Shown piece after piece: positions 40,200-49,567 of a stretch of DNA of 64,000 bases. The notes beneath the pieces were generated by a model, which worked only from the letters and a program-made list of their open reading frames with translations, did no database searches and was not told the origin of the DNA. The stretch comes from UBA7672 sp965279205 (GTDB taxonomy: Bacteria > Pseudomonadota > Alphaproteobacteria > Caulobacterales > Hyphomonadaceae), in NCBI GenBank assembly GCA_965279205.1, contig OZ257144.1, positions 2,914,001 through 2,978,000 on the forward strand, in the 5' to 3' direction. How positions within the stretch are numbered: position 1 is the first letter of the stretch; each line of letters opens with the position of its first letter. A program made the translations under genes and the position numbers.

Positions 40200-42338
40200 T
40201 TAACCTGTTTTCTTCATCCGCGCTCGAAAGCCGTGAAGCAGAGGTTCGGTGTATCCGTTGGCTTGTGAACGCCCCTCGAAAACAAGAGCCCGGGCTGCCA
40301 TGAAGGCAACGCTGGCGTGCGGATCCGGCGCCATGGCGCGATAGGCGGGATCGCTCGCGTTCTGGGCATCAACTTTCGCGGCCATCCCGATCAGCGCCGC
40401 GTCTATCTCTTCTTCCGTGCAGATACCGTGGCGCAGCCAGTTCGCCATATGCTGGGAAGATATTCTCAACGTCGCGCGGTCTTCCATCAGGCCGATGTCG
40501 TGAATGTCTGGCACTTTCGAACAGCCGACACCCTGGTCGATCCAGCGAACGACATAGCCAAGAATGCCTTGCGCGTTGTTCTCCAGCTCTTCGCGGATAT
40601 CGCTTGCCGACCAGTTGGCGCCGTGGTGCAGCGGTATTTGCAGCAGCCGATCGAGTCCCGGTATCGCTTCGCACGAAATCTCCTTCTGGCGCGAAAACAC
40701 GTCAATTGAGTGATAGTGCATTGCGTGCAGCGTCGCAGCGGTCGGGCTCGGCACCCAGGCGGTCGTGGCGCCGGCGCGAGGATGTCCTATTTTCTGTTCG
40801 AGCATTTCAGCCATGCGGTCGGGCGCGGCCCACATGCCCTTGCCGATCTGCCCGCGCCCGGCAAGTCCACACGCAAGCCCGATGCGGACATTGCGGTCCT
40901 CGTACGCCTTGATCCAGTCAGAGGTGCGCATCCCGGCTTTCCGCACCATGGCGCCAGCTTCCATGGACGTATGTATCTCGTCGCCCGTGCGATCCAGGAA
41001 ACCGGTGTTGATGAAAACGATGCGCTGGCTCAGCTGTTCGATACAGGCCGCCAGGTTTGCTGATGTCCGGCGTTCCTCGTCCATCAGGCCGAGCTTCACG
41101 GTATAGCGTTTCAGGCCAAGCATGTCCTCGACGGCATCGAACAGCCGATTGGCGAAACTCGCCTCCGCGGGCCCGTGCATCTTGGGCTTCACGATATAGA
41201 TCGAGCCGGTACGGCTGTTGCGGAAACGACCTAGACCGTTGAGGTCGTGCAGACCGATCAGGCAAGTGACGACAGCGTCGAGTATGCCTTCCGGCGCCTC
41301 CGAGCCATCCGCCAACAGGACGGCTGGCGTCGTCATCAGGTGGCCGACGTTGCGAATAAACAGGAGTGCGCGACCGTTGACCACAAAACTCTGACCCGTC
41401 GGCGACATCCACTCGCGGTTGGGCTCGAGAGAGCGCGTTAGTGCTCGACAGCCTTTGTCGAACGTCACAGTCAGGCTACCACGCATCACACCAAGCCAGT
41501 TGGCATAGGCGGCGACCTTGTCGGCCGCATCGACAGCCGCGATCGAATCCTCAAGATCGACGATGGTCGTCAGCGCCGATTCCAGGATCACGTCCGCTAT
41601 CCCGGCGGAGTCACCCGCGCCGACCGGATGGCGCTGATCGATGACCAGCTCGATGCCAAGCCCGTTGTGCCGGAACAACAGGGCCGACGGCGAGGTTGGA
41701 TCGCCGCGAAAACCCGCCAGCGCCGCTGGATCAGCCAATGCCGGCTCAGTAGCGCCATCAACGACACGCCACGCGCGGACATCGGCATGTCTTCCACTCG
41801 CCAGCGGAATTGCCTCGTCCAGAAATGCCTTCGCCCGAGCAATAACCTCCGCGCCGCGGTCAACGTCGTAGCTACCTGCTTTCGCCTTGCCCGGCAGCGC
41901 ATCGGTTCCATAGAGCGCGTCGTACAGGCTGCCCCACCGCGCATTGACCGCATTGAGCAGGAACCGCGCATTAAGCACCGGCACGACCAGCTGCGGCCCG
42001 GCCATGGCGGCAACCTCTTCGTCCACGCCAGCGCTTGTCACTTTCACTGACGTCGGCTCCGGCACGAGATAGCCGATGCTCTCCAGGAAGGTACGATACT
42101 CTGTCCAGTCGATCGCCTTGCCTCGGCGCTCCCGATGCCAGGCATCAATCTGTGCTTGCATGCGATCACGGGTGGCCAGCAGCTCGCGATTTTCAGGCGC
42201 GAATGCGGCGTAGATATCTGCTAGTCCGTTCCAGAAGCGCTCTGCTGAAATGCCGAGACCGCTCAGCGCCTCGCGTTCGATGAACTCCACGACATCGGCA
42301 GCGACCTGAAGCCCTGCCCGATCCTGCATCTGGCTCAC
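40200..42338 (-). CDS. glcB: Malate synthase G
   Basis: It condenses glyoxylate and acetyl-CoA to malate in the cytoplasm. The protein is 712 residues, typical for the monomeric G form. Clear blocks are ALTTIVDLEDSIAAVDAADK, GRALLFIRNVGHLMTTPAVL, KPKMHGPAEASFANRLFDAV, GLMDEERRTSANLAACIEQL, NTGFLDRTGDEIHTSMEAGA and AWVPSPTAATLHAMHYH. The start is GTG at 42338 within a 4-bp overlap with glcF, so it is translated in the same operon as the glycolate oxidase. Together they turn glycolate to malate. The gene is the last of its operon, and its end abuts the island. Confidence 0.95.
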   Translation of the reverse strand: MSQMQDRAGLQVAADVVEFIEREALSGLGISAERFWNGLADIYAAFAPENRELLATRDRMQAQIDAWHRERRGKAIDWTEYRTFLESIGYLVPEPTSVKVTSAGVDEEVAAMAGPQLVVPVLNARFLLNAVNARWGSLYDALYGTDALPGKAKAGSYDVDRGAEVIARAKAFLDEAIPLASGRHADVRAWRVVDGATEPALADPAALAGFRGDPTSPSALLFRHNGLGIELVIDQRHPVGAGDSAGIADVILESALTTIVDLEDSIAAVDAADKVAAYANWLGVMRGSLTVTFDKGCRALTRSLEPNREWMSPTGQSFVVNGRALLFIRNVGHLMTTPAVLLADGSEAPEGILDAVVTCLIGLHDLNGLGRFRNSRTGSIYIVKPKMHGPAEASFANRLFDAVEDMLGLKRYTVKLGLMDEERRTSANLAACIEQLSQRIVFINTGFLDRTGDEIHTSMEAGAMVRKAGMRTSDWIKAYEDRNVRIGLACGLAGRGQIGKGMWAAPDRMAEMLEQKIGHPRAGATTAWVPSPTAATLHAMHYHSIDVFSRQKEISCEAIPGLDRLLQIPLHHGANWSASDIREELENNAQGILGYVVRWIDQGVGCSKVPDIHDIGLMEDRATLRISSQHMANWLRHGICTEEEIDAALIGMAAKVDAQNASDPAYRAMAPDPHASVAFMAARALVFEGRSQANGYTEPLLHGFRARMKKTG

Positions 42339-43633
42339 CGGATCGCCCTCCGTTTGACCGCATCAGGTTTCGGTCCACCTGTCGCCCAGTCAAGCAACTC
42401 GGCGACATGCACTACGGGTATGCCAGTGCGAGCGCCGATCTGCGCGGCGCAGCCGATATTCCCCGTGGCGATGACATCGGGCTTCAGCACTTCGAGAGTC
42501 TCTGTCTTGCGGACTCCCAACTCCCCCGCGATCCGAGGTTGCAGGATGTTGTAGGTACCCGCGGATCCGCAGCAGAGATGCGCATCTGCTGGCGTGGCGA
42601 CTTCGAACCCTGCCAATTCAAGCAGCCGCTTGGGTTGGCTGGTGATCTTTTGTCCGTGCTGAAGCGAACAAGCTGCATGGTAACCTACGCGAACGCCGCG
42701 CCTCGTTGTCAGTCCAAGCATCTCAGGCGTCACGAATTCGGTGATGTCCTTCGCCAGCGCGGAAATCCTTGCAGCGCGCCCGGCATAAGCCGGATCGTTG
42801 CGCAGCAGGAAGCCGTAGTCCTTAATCGTCGTGCCGCAGCCCGAGACGGTGGCAATGATCGCATCGACGCCATCAATGACGTTCGACCATGCATCGACGT
42901 TGCTACGGACAAAGGCGAGCGCCTCGGCCTCGCGCCCCAGGTGATGGACGAGTGATCCGCAGCAGCCCTCATCCGGGGCGCGCTCCACATCGTAGCCGAG
43001 ACGATTGAGCAGCCGCGCCGTCGCCGCCTGATAGTCGGGCCGCAAGACCGGCTCTGCGCATCCTGACTGCAGGATCACACGTCCCTTGCGCGCGCCAGCC
43101 ACAGCGGAGCCTTCCGGCTTCACGGAATGCGCCCGGTTGCCTTTCGCCATCCGCAGCATCGCCGCCAGGCGCTCGCCGCCAGGCAGCTTTGCCACCAGTT
43201 CGGCCAAAGGCGAAAACATTCTTCCCAGCCCCAGCGCCGCGGCGAACCGGCCGCGATGGGGCAACACCTTCGCCAGCATCCAGCGCATCGCCCGGTCGCC
43301 GAATGGCCGTCGATATCGTTCCTCAACGTGTACGCGCGCGTGGTCGATCAGGTGCATGTAGTCGACGCCGGATGGACATGTCGTCGTGCAGGCCAGGCAG
43401 GAAAGGCAGCGATCGATATGCGTAACCACTTCCCGCGTTGGCGCCTGGTTGCGCTCCAGCATGTCCTTGATCAGCCAGATGCGGCCGCGCGGACTGTCGC
43501 GCTCGTCACCCAGCAGCACATAGGTTGGACAAGTTGCCGTGCAGAAGCCGCAATGAACGCACGCGCGGATAGCTTTTTCGGTTGCTGCTGTTGCCGGGTC
43601 TGCGAGCTGCTCTGGCGTGAATTCGGTCTTCAT
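42335..43633 (-). CDS. glcF: Glycolate oxidase iron-sulfur subunit
   Basis: The protein is 432 residues. Two 4Fe-4S motifs are visible: CVHCGFCTATCP near residue 26, and CLSCLACTTTCPSG. Two CCG domains follow, with EGCCGSLVHHLGREA and HLCCGSAGTYNILQP. It transfers electrons from the flavin subunits to the membrane. ATG at 43633 overlaps the end of glcE, and its stop overlaps glcB, in a tight operon. Confidence 0.95.
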   Translation of the reverse strand: MKTEFTPEQLADPATAATEKAIRACVHCGFCTATCPTYVLLGDERDSPRGRIWLIKDMLERNQAPTREVVTHIDRCLSCLACTTTCPSGVDYMHLIDHARVHVEERYRRPFGDRAMRWMLAKVLPHRGRFAAALGLGRMFSPLAELVAKLPGGERLAAMLRMAKGNRAHSVKPEGSAVAGARKGRVILQSGCAEPVLRPDYQAATARLLNRLGYDVERAPDEGCCGSLVHHLGREAEALAFVRSNVDAWSNVIDGVDAIIATVSGCGTTIKDYGFLLRNDPAYAGRAARISALAKDITEFVTPEMLGLTTRRGVRVGYHAACSLQHGQKITSQPKRLLELAGFEVATPADAHLCCGSAGTYNILQPRIAGELGVRKTETLEVLKPDVIATGNIGCAAQIGARTGIPVVHVAELLDWATGGPKPDAVKRRAIR

Positions 43634-44820
43634 GCTGAGCCGAACCTCAGCGGATCAAGGATGCTCGCTGGATCAAACGCCTCGCGCACCTTGCGCGACA
43701 GTGCCGTAACTCCCGGCGCTTCGGGGTGCAGTGCTGGAGTGGCTCGGCGCACATCGTCGGGTGCATCAACCAACATTGCATGACCGCCCATCTCTTCCGC
43801 GAGCTTGCGGACCACCGTTGGCGTCGACGACGCTGGCGTGCGTGCCCAGACCAGACCACCGGCCCAATCCAGCAAAGCAACACCACCAAGCGCCATCAGG
43901 CCTGACAGGACGGCAGCCCCTTGCGATGGAGGAATGCAGATGCGCCACAGTACAGGTCTCGTGCTAGTGTCGCCGAGTAGCGTGGCGTCGCGAACCCTGC
44001 GCCAGCACGGCTCAGCTTCCGCGGCCGCCAGCCTCTCGACAGGCCCAACGTCGCACAGCAGCGCCACCAACATCTGTGCGCGAGCCTTCACGGACGGACC
44101 GAAACCTTCAACACGTACCGCCGTGAGCGACGGCTGGTTATCGCGCGCTGGCGCGTAGGAGGCCGCGCCAACCTCCGCCTGCGAGCGCATCGCGCTGGCC
44201 ATGACGCTTACTGCCGTCTCAGGGGCCAGTCCTCTCAGCACCAGAGTCGCTGTAACAGCTGGTTTCGGCATTACCTTGAGAGTCATCTCGGTGAGCACCG
44301 CAAGCTGGCCCCACGATCCGGCCATCAGCTTCGATAGATCATAGCCGGTGACGTTCTTCACGACCTTGCCGCCTGCCTTGAACACCTCAGCGCGGCCGTT
44401 GACCGCCGAAAATCCGAGCAAGTGATCGCGTACGCCGCCAGCAGAGAGCCGTCGCGACCCGGCTAACCCAGCGCCAACAACGCCGCCGATAGTCGAGCAT
44501 CCAGACTCTCCGCCGGCAACGCCGGCAAAGTCATAGGGCTCGAAAGCGAGCATCTGGTTCTGCTTTGCGAGCAACTCCTCGATGTCGTTGAGACGAGCGC
44601 CTGGCTCCACGGTAAGCACGAGTTCTGCTGGATCATAGTCGATCACACGCGCCAGATTCGCCGTCGACAGCAGTGACGTCTCGCGCTCCGGGTTGCCTAT
44701 TCCGCGCTTGCTGCCGCCGCCCACTATCTCCAGCTTGCGTCCACTTGCGGCAGCATCCGCGACTGCATCGCAGATGTCCCGCTCGTCCCTGGGTTGCAGC
44801 ATGGTCGGCGTTGCCATCAT
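43630..44820 (-). CDS. glcE: Glycolate oxidase FAD-binding subunit GlcE
   Basis: The protein is 396 residues with a PCMH-type FAD-binding domain: EIVGGGSKRGIGNPE, VLTVEPGARLNDIEELLAKQ, MLAFEPYDFAGVAGGESGCS, TIGGVVGAGLAGSRRLSAGG and GKVVKNVTGYDLSKLMAGSW. It is the second flavin-binding subunit of the GlcDEF complex. It overlaps glcF by 4 bp and glcD by 1 bp. Confidence 0.94.
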   Translation of the reverse strand: MMATPTMLQPRDERDICDAVADAAASGRKLEIVGGGSKRGIGNPERETSLLSTANLARVIDYDPAELVLTVEPGARLNDIEELLAKQNQMLAFEPYDFAGVAGGESGCSTIGGVVGAGLAGSRRLSAGGVRDHLLGFSAVNGRAEVFKAGGKVVKNVTGYDLSKLMAGSWGQLAVLTEMTLKVMPKPAVTATLVLRGLAPETAVSVMASAMRSQAEVGAASYAPARDNQPSLTAVRVEGFGPSVKARAQMLVALLCDVGPVERLAAAEAEPCWRRVRDATLLGDTSTRPVLWRICIPPSQGAAVLSGLMALGGVALLDWAGGLVWARTPASSTPTVVRKLAEEMGGHAMLVDAPDDVRRATPALHPEAPGVTALSRKVREAFDPASILDPLRFGSA

Positions 44821-46310
44821 CAGAATCGCGGCAGGTCCGGCCGCAGCGTCTGGCCGTTATGCACGTGGATGCGGCCAAGTTCAGCGCAGCGATGAAGCTG
44901 GGGAAACACCTTGCCGGGGTTCATCAGCGAAGCGGGATCGAACGCGCACTTCACACGCTGCTGCTGTTTCAGATCCGTCTCGTTGAACATCACCGGCATG
45001 AGATCGCGCTTTTCAACACCGACGCCATGCTCGCCGGTCAGCACGCCGCCGACCTCGACGCAAAGGCGGAGAATGTCCGCACCAAACTCCTCGGCACGCT
45101 CGAGCTCTCCAGACTTGTTGGCGTCGTACAGCACCAGCGGATGGAGGTTTCCGTCGCCAGCGTGAAAGACATTTGCGACACCGAGCTGGTACTGCACCGA
45201 CAGCTTCGCGATGCGCTGCAGAACTTCCGGCAGCCTGCGTCGCGGGATGGTGCCGTCCATGCAGTAGTAGTCCGGAGAGATCCGGCCAACAGCTGGGAAC
45301 GCCGCCTTGCGGCCCGCCCACATCGCGAACCGCTCGTCCTCCGATGTCGACACCCTCACACTGGTGGCGCCATTTGCTCTGGCAATGTCCGCGACCCGAT
45401 CGATCAGGTGATCGCATTCAGCTGCAACGCCATCGAGCTCCACGATCAGCAGCGCCTCGACATCCAGCGGATAGCCGACCTGCACAAATGCTTCGGCCGC
45501 GTGGATCGCGGGCCGATCCATCATTTCCATGCCCGCCGGAATGATCCCTGCTGCAATCACGTCGGCGACACACCTGCCGGCGCTTTCGACGCTTCCGAAG
45601 CCAACCAGCAACGCCTTGGCCAATTCGGGTTTGGGCAGAATACGCACAATCACTTCGGTGACGACGCCCAGCAGTCCTTCCGAACCGACGACAAGTCCAA
45701 GCAGGTCGAGACCGCTGGAGTCGAGCTGTCGCCCACCTAGCCGGACAATCTCGCCACTCGCGAGCACCATCTCAACGCCGAGGACATTGTTGGTCGTCAT
45801 GCCGTATTTGAGGCAATGCACGCCGCCGGAATTCTCAGCGACATTGCCGCCGATCGAGCACGCGATCTGGCTCGACGGGTCGGGTGCATAGTAAAAACCC
45901 TGTCCCTCAACCTCGCGCGTGACCGCAAGATTGGTGACGCCAGGCTGCACGACGGCAATGCGATTGTCGTAGTCGACTTCGAGAATGCGGTTGAACCTCG
46001 CCATGCCGAGCAGCACGCCATCCGCCAGCGGCAGGGCGCCACCGGACAGCGATGTGCCTGCGCCGCGCGGCACGATCTTCACATCGCGATCCGAGCAGTA
46101 TTTCAGGATAGCCGACACCTGCGCCGTCACCTGCGGCAGCACAACAACCAGCGGAAGCTGGCGATAGGCGGTAAGCCCGTCGGACTCATAGGCTGCCATG
46201 GTCGCCGCGTCATCGACAACACCGTCCGGAACGATGCGCTTGAGCGCCGCCACGATCTCGGTCCGGCGCTCTAGCGTCGCCGCATCGGGCGTTGGCATGG
46301 TGATCGACAT
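44820..46310 (-). CDS. glcD: Glycolate oxidase catalytic subunit GlcD
   Basis: The protein is 496 residues and oxidises glycolate to glyoxylate. Features are KIVPRGAGTSLSGGALPLAD (FAD), EVDYDNRIAVVQPGVTNLAV, SIGGNVAENSGGVHCLKYGM, GSEGLLGVVTEVIVRILPKP, VFHAGDGNLHPLVLYD and GVLTGEHGVGVEKRDLM. ATG at 46310 with GGGAG upstream is preferred to TTG at 46331. It is divergent from the permease gene; the 110 bp between should hold both promoters. No glcC regulator is present nearby. Confidence 0.95.
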   Translation of the reverse strand: MSITMPTPDAATLERRTEIVAALKRIVPDGVVDDAATMAAYESDGLTAYRQLPLVVVLPQVTAQVSAILKYCSDRDVKIVPRGAGTSLSGGALPLADGVLLGMARFNRILEVDYDNRIAVVQPGVTNLAVTREVEGQGFYYAPDPSSQIACSIGGNVAENSGGVHCLKYGMTTNNVLGVEMVLASGEIVRLGGRQLDSSGLDLLGLVVGSEGLLGVVTEVIVRILPKPELAKALLVGFGSVESAGRCVADVIAAGIIPAGMEMMDRPAIHAAEAFVQVGYPLDVEALLIVELDGVAAECDHLIDRVADIARANGATSVRVSTSEDERFAMWAGRKAAFPAVGRISPDYYCMDGTIPRRRLPEVLQRIAKLSVQYQLGVANVFHAGDGNLHPLVLYDANKSGELERAEEFGADILRLCVEVGGVLTGEHGVGVEKRDLMPVMFNETDLKQQQRVKCAFDPASLMNPGKVFPQLHRCAELGRIHVHNGQTLRPDLPRF

Positions 46311-46420
46311 GGCCGGTTTTGCTCCCTTCACAACAGCTACCAGCCGCCTGCAGATCAGGCTAGAACCGAGTCAGCCGATCTCGCGGCGGAGACTGCGGGG
46401 CGTGGGGAGGAATATCAGGC

Positions 46421-48085
46421 ATGACCCCGTGGGTTCAGGTCTATGATCCGTTTCATAACCCGACCCTGTCGACGCTGGCGGCTCTGGTTCCCATCGCCCT
46501 GCTGCTGGCCATGATCGCCTCGGGCAAGGTGAAGGCCCACATCGCGGCGCTGGTCGCGCTTGCGGTCGCAGTTGCGATCGCGGCCTACGCTTTCACGATG
46601 CCGATCGACATGGCGCTGCGAGCCGCCGGCCTTGGCGTCCTGACCGGCATGTTTCCCATCGGCTGGATCATCCTCAACGTTCTCTTCCTTTACCGGCTCA
46701 CGGTCGAGAAGGGCTGGTTCGCCATCATCCAGGGGTCGATCGCCAGCGTCACGCCTGATCGCCGGCTTCAGCTTCTCCTGATCGCCTTCTGCTTCGGCGC
46801 CTTCTTCGAGGGCGCAGCCGGTTTCGGCACGCCAGTAGCCATCACGGCCGCCGCGCTGATCGGCCTCGGCTTCTCACCGCTCACCGCAGCCGGTCTCTCG
46901 CTGATCGCCAACACGGCGCCGGTAGCTTTCGGCGCAATGGGCGCTCCGATACAGGGCCTCGCCAGCGCGACCGGCATTGATCCGCACCTCCTCGGTCAGA
47001 TGGTTGGGCGGCAGCTGCCGCTGTTCTCGATGATCGTTCCGTTCTGGTTGGTCGCAGCATTTGCCGGCTGGCGCGGGATGGTTCAGGTGTGGCCGGCCAT
47101 TCTGGTGACCGGCGTATCGTTCGCGATTCCGCAGTACTTGATCTCCAATTTCATCAACCCGTGGATCGTCGATATTGGCGCGGCCGTGATCTCCATGACG
47201 TGTCTGACATTGTTCCTGCGCATCTGGCGTCCGGGCGAACTCTGGACCTCGCCCAAATTGCGGACCCACGACGACAGCGTTTCCAACTCGCCGCCGTCGC
47301 CGGCTGCGGGACCGCGCCCGGCCAGAGTGGTGCTTGTCGCCTGGCTGCCGTGGGTGATTCTGTGTCTCGTCCTCGCCGTGTGGGGAAGCGACGCCTTCAA
47401 GACGTTCGCCAACGGCCTCTTCGCTCCTGCCTTCCCGATCGATGGCCTGCACAATCTCGTTGAGCGAGCGCCGCCCATCGTTGCGACCCAGGCGCCCGAG
47501 GCTGCGGTCTTCCGGTTCACTTTCCTGTCCTACACCGGCACCGGAATCCTGGTGACGGCGATTGTTGCCGGCTTCGTCATGGGGTTTTCGCCGATGAAGC
47601 TCGCGCGCGCCTATTTCGAAACCATCTGGGCGTTGCGCCTTCCACTGATCACCATCGCCTGCATGCTCGCCGTCGGCGTCCTGACACGCTATTCAGGCAT
47701 CGACGCCACGCTTGGCCTCGCCTTCGCCGCGACCGGCATGCTCTATCCTTATTTCGGCACGATGCTCGGATGGCTCGGCGTCGCTGCCACTGGTTCGGAC
47801 ACGTCCTCGAACATCCTCTTCGGCGGCCTGCAAAAGATCACGTCCGAACAGCTCGGCATCTCTCCCGTCTTGATGGCGGCGGCCAACTCGTCCGGCGGCG
47901 TGATGGGCAAGATGATCGACACCCAGTCGATCGTTGTCGCGTCAACCGCAACCGGATGGTTCGGCCATGAAGGCAAGATTCTGAAATTCGTGTTCTGGCA
48001 CTCGCTGGTGCTCGCCAGCCTCGTCGGCGGACTGGTAATGCTCCAGGCCTACATCTGGCCGTTCACGGCAATGGTTCCGCAATAG
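46421..48085 (+). CDS. glcA: L-lactate/glycolate permease
   Basis: The protein is 554 residues with about 13 membrane helices. It belongs to the LldP/GlcA family, which imports L-lactate, D-lactate and glycolate with protons. Typical parts are GMFPIGWIILNVLFLYRLTV, GAFFEGAAGFGTPVAITAAA, APVAFGAMGAPIQGLASATG, GWLGVAATGSDTSSNILFGG, and MAAANSSGGVMGKMIDTQSI. The ATG at 46421 follows GGGAGGA. Its position opposite glcDEFB indicates glycolate as a main substrate, hence the symbol, but lactate is possible. Confidence 0.92.
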   Translation: MTPWVQVYDPFHNPTLSTLAALVPIALLLAMIASGKVKAHIAALVALAVAVAIAAYAFTMPIDMALRAAGLGVLTGMFPIGWIILNVLFLYRLTVEKGWFAIIQGSIASVTPDRRLQLLLIAFCFGAFFEGAAGFGTPVAITAAALIGLGFSPLTAAGLSLIANTAPVAFGAMGAPIQGLASATGIDPHLLGQMVGRQLPLFSMIVPFWLVAAFAGWRGMVQVWPAILVTGVSFAIPQYLISNFINPWIVDIGAAVISMTCLTLFLRIWRPGELWTSPKLRTHDDSVSNSPPSPAAGPRPARVVLVAWLPWVILCLVLAVWGSDAFKTFANGLFAPAFPIDGLHNLVERAPPIVATQAPEAAVFRFTFLSYTGTGILVTAIVAGFVMGFSPMKLARAYFETIWALRLPLITIACMLAVGVLTRYSGIDATLGLAFAATGMLYPYFGTMLGWLGVAATGSDTSSNILFGGLQKITSEQLGISPVLMAAANSSGGVMGKMIDTQSIVVASTATGWFGHEGKILKFVFWHSLVLASLVGGLVMLQAYIWPFTAMVPQ

Positions 48086-48232
48086 AGCGGCTTTGGTCGT
48101 ACGAACCGTGGGCGATGCTGAAGGCTGAACCACAGATTCGGGAAACGACGGCCGAACATCAAAGTGACTTGGCTGGACGGGCAATCGGAGCCAAATTGTC
48201 TCGACGAGTTCTTGGAAGATAGGGAGTCCCAC

Positions 48233-49459
48233 ATGACCCTTCGACACCGCGCCGTCATTGCTGCTCTTGCGGCATCCGTCCTGGTTGCCGCGCCCGCACT
48301 GGCCCAAACGCAATCCAAGACGCCGTCGCCTCCGCTCCCGCCTCGAAACTATCTGGATGAAGCGCTGGCGACCGGCGAGAAGACAGGCGTCGGCTTTGCG
48401 GACTCAAGCGAGAAGGTCGAAGGACCCAAGACGATCGCCGGTTCGAAATCCTATGTAAGCGCCGTCCCTCATTTCAGGGACATGAAACCCTGGGATCCGA
48501 ACTACCAACCGCCGCGCACGCCGGACGGCAAGCCCGACCTGCAGGGCGTCTGGTCGACCGCCTCGCTGACGACGATGTCGAGGGGAGGCAATGGCGACAA
48601 GGTCGGCGACACGCTGGTCATTCCGCCGGAGAAGATCGCCGAGCTGACGCAGGGCTCGGCCTACACCAAGGCCTTTGACGCAAGCCAGAAACGGACGGAC
48701 CCCAAGGCAGGCGTGTACACCGACCGGAATGCCGAAGCCGGCTACAACGCGTTCTGGATCGATCCGGGTTCGGAATACGCCAAGGTCAACACCGAGTGGC
48801 GCTCGTCGTGGATCACGTCGCCGGCAAATGGCCAGCCGCCCTTCTCGAAGGAAGGCATGGCGAAGCGCGGCGAGCGCATGGCGAACGTCAAGTCGATCAA
48901 GAACACCGGCCCCGAAATCCGGCCGCTCGGCGAGCGCTGCTTCATCTCGTTCGGCAGCCAGGGCGGCCCGCCGCTCAACAACACGATGTACAACAACAAC
49001 CTTCAGATCGTGCAGACGCCGACTTCGGTGATGATCGACATCGAAATGAATCATGATGCCCGAATCATCAACGTCGCCGACAAGTCTGGCGTCGGCACGC
49101 GACCGGACGCGGTAAAGGCATGGTTCGGGGATTCGATCGGCCATTGGGAGGGCGACACGCTGGTCGTCGTGACGCGCAATTTCAGCCTGAGCCATCAGCG
49201 GATGGCGGCCTTCCCGATTTCCGACAAAGGTCAGGTGACGGAGCGGTTTACGCGCGTTTCGGACGACGTGATCAACTACACGTTTGAGGTGAACGATCCT
49301 GTCTTCTACACACAGGCTTGGACCGGACAGATTCCACTGCGCCGCTCGAATGAGCACGTGTTCGAATACGCCTGTCACGAGGGCAACTACGCCATGCCGG
49401 GAATTCTGCGCGCCGACGCAGCGGGTCAGGACACGGCAATTGAAGCCGAGGGCGAATAG
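48233..49459 (+). CDS. Exported protein of the CHEGNYAM family (paralog 3)
   Basis: The protein is 408 residues. ATG at 48233 with AGGGAG upstream starts a Sec signal ending PALAQT. The body contains GKPDLQGVWSTASLTTMSRG, YNAFWIDPGSEYAKVNTEWR, LGERCFISFGSQGGPPLNNT, MYNNNLQIVQTPTSVMID, NHDARIINVADKSGVGTR, GHWEGDTLVVVTRNFSL and FEYACHEGNYAMPGIL. It has a longer N-terminal part than the other paralogs. It lies downstream of the glycolate permease by about 150 bp, same strand, with its own ribosome site. Function unknown. Confidence 0.75.
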   Translation: MTLRHRAVIAALAASVLVAAPALAQTQSKTPSPPLPPRNYLDEALATGEKTGVGFADSSEKVEGPKTIAGSKSYVSAVPHFRDMKPWDPNYQPPRTPDGKPDLQGVWSTASLTTMSRGGNGDKVGDTLVIPPEKIAELTQGSAYTKAFDASQKRTDPKAGVYTDRNAEAGYNAFWIDPGSEYAKVNTEWRSSWITSPANGQPPFSKEGMAKRGERMANVKSIKNTGPEIRPLGERCFISFGSQGGPPLNNTMYNNNLQIVQTPTSVMIDIEMNHDARIINVADKSGVGTRPDAVKAWFGDSIGHWEGDTLVVVTRNFSLSHQRMAAFPISDKGQVTERFTRVSDDVINYTFEVNDPVFYTQAWTGQIPLRRSNEHVFEYACHEGNYAMPGILRADAAGQDTAIEAEGE

Positions 49460-49567
49460 CTCCAACGACGCCCGTCTCTGCTACGAAGCGCGGCTACGTG
49501 TGTGGGTGACGTGTCACGACCGTGACCGGTGAATGAACCGAATAGGTCAGAAGTGTTGGAGCATGTG

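Noticed and set aside
40138..40215. Second tRNA-His gene next to glcB
   Set aside because: Only the 3' 47 bp of the tRNA is present. The 5' half, D-arm and half of the anticodon stem are missing, so it is the attachment repeat and not a gene.
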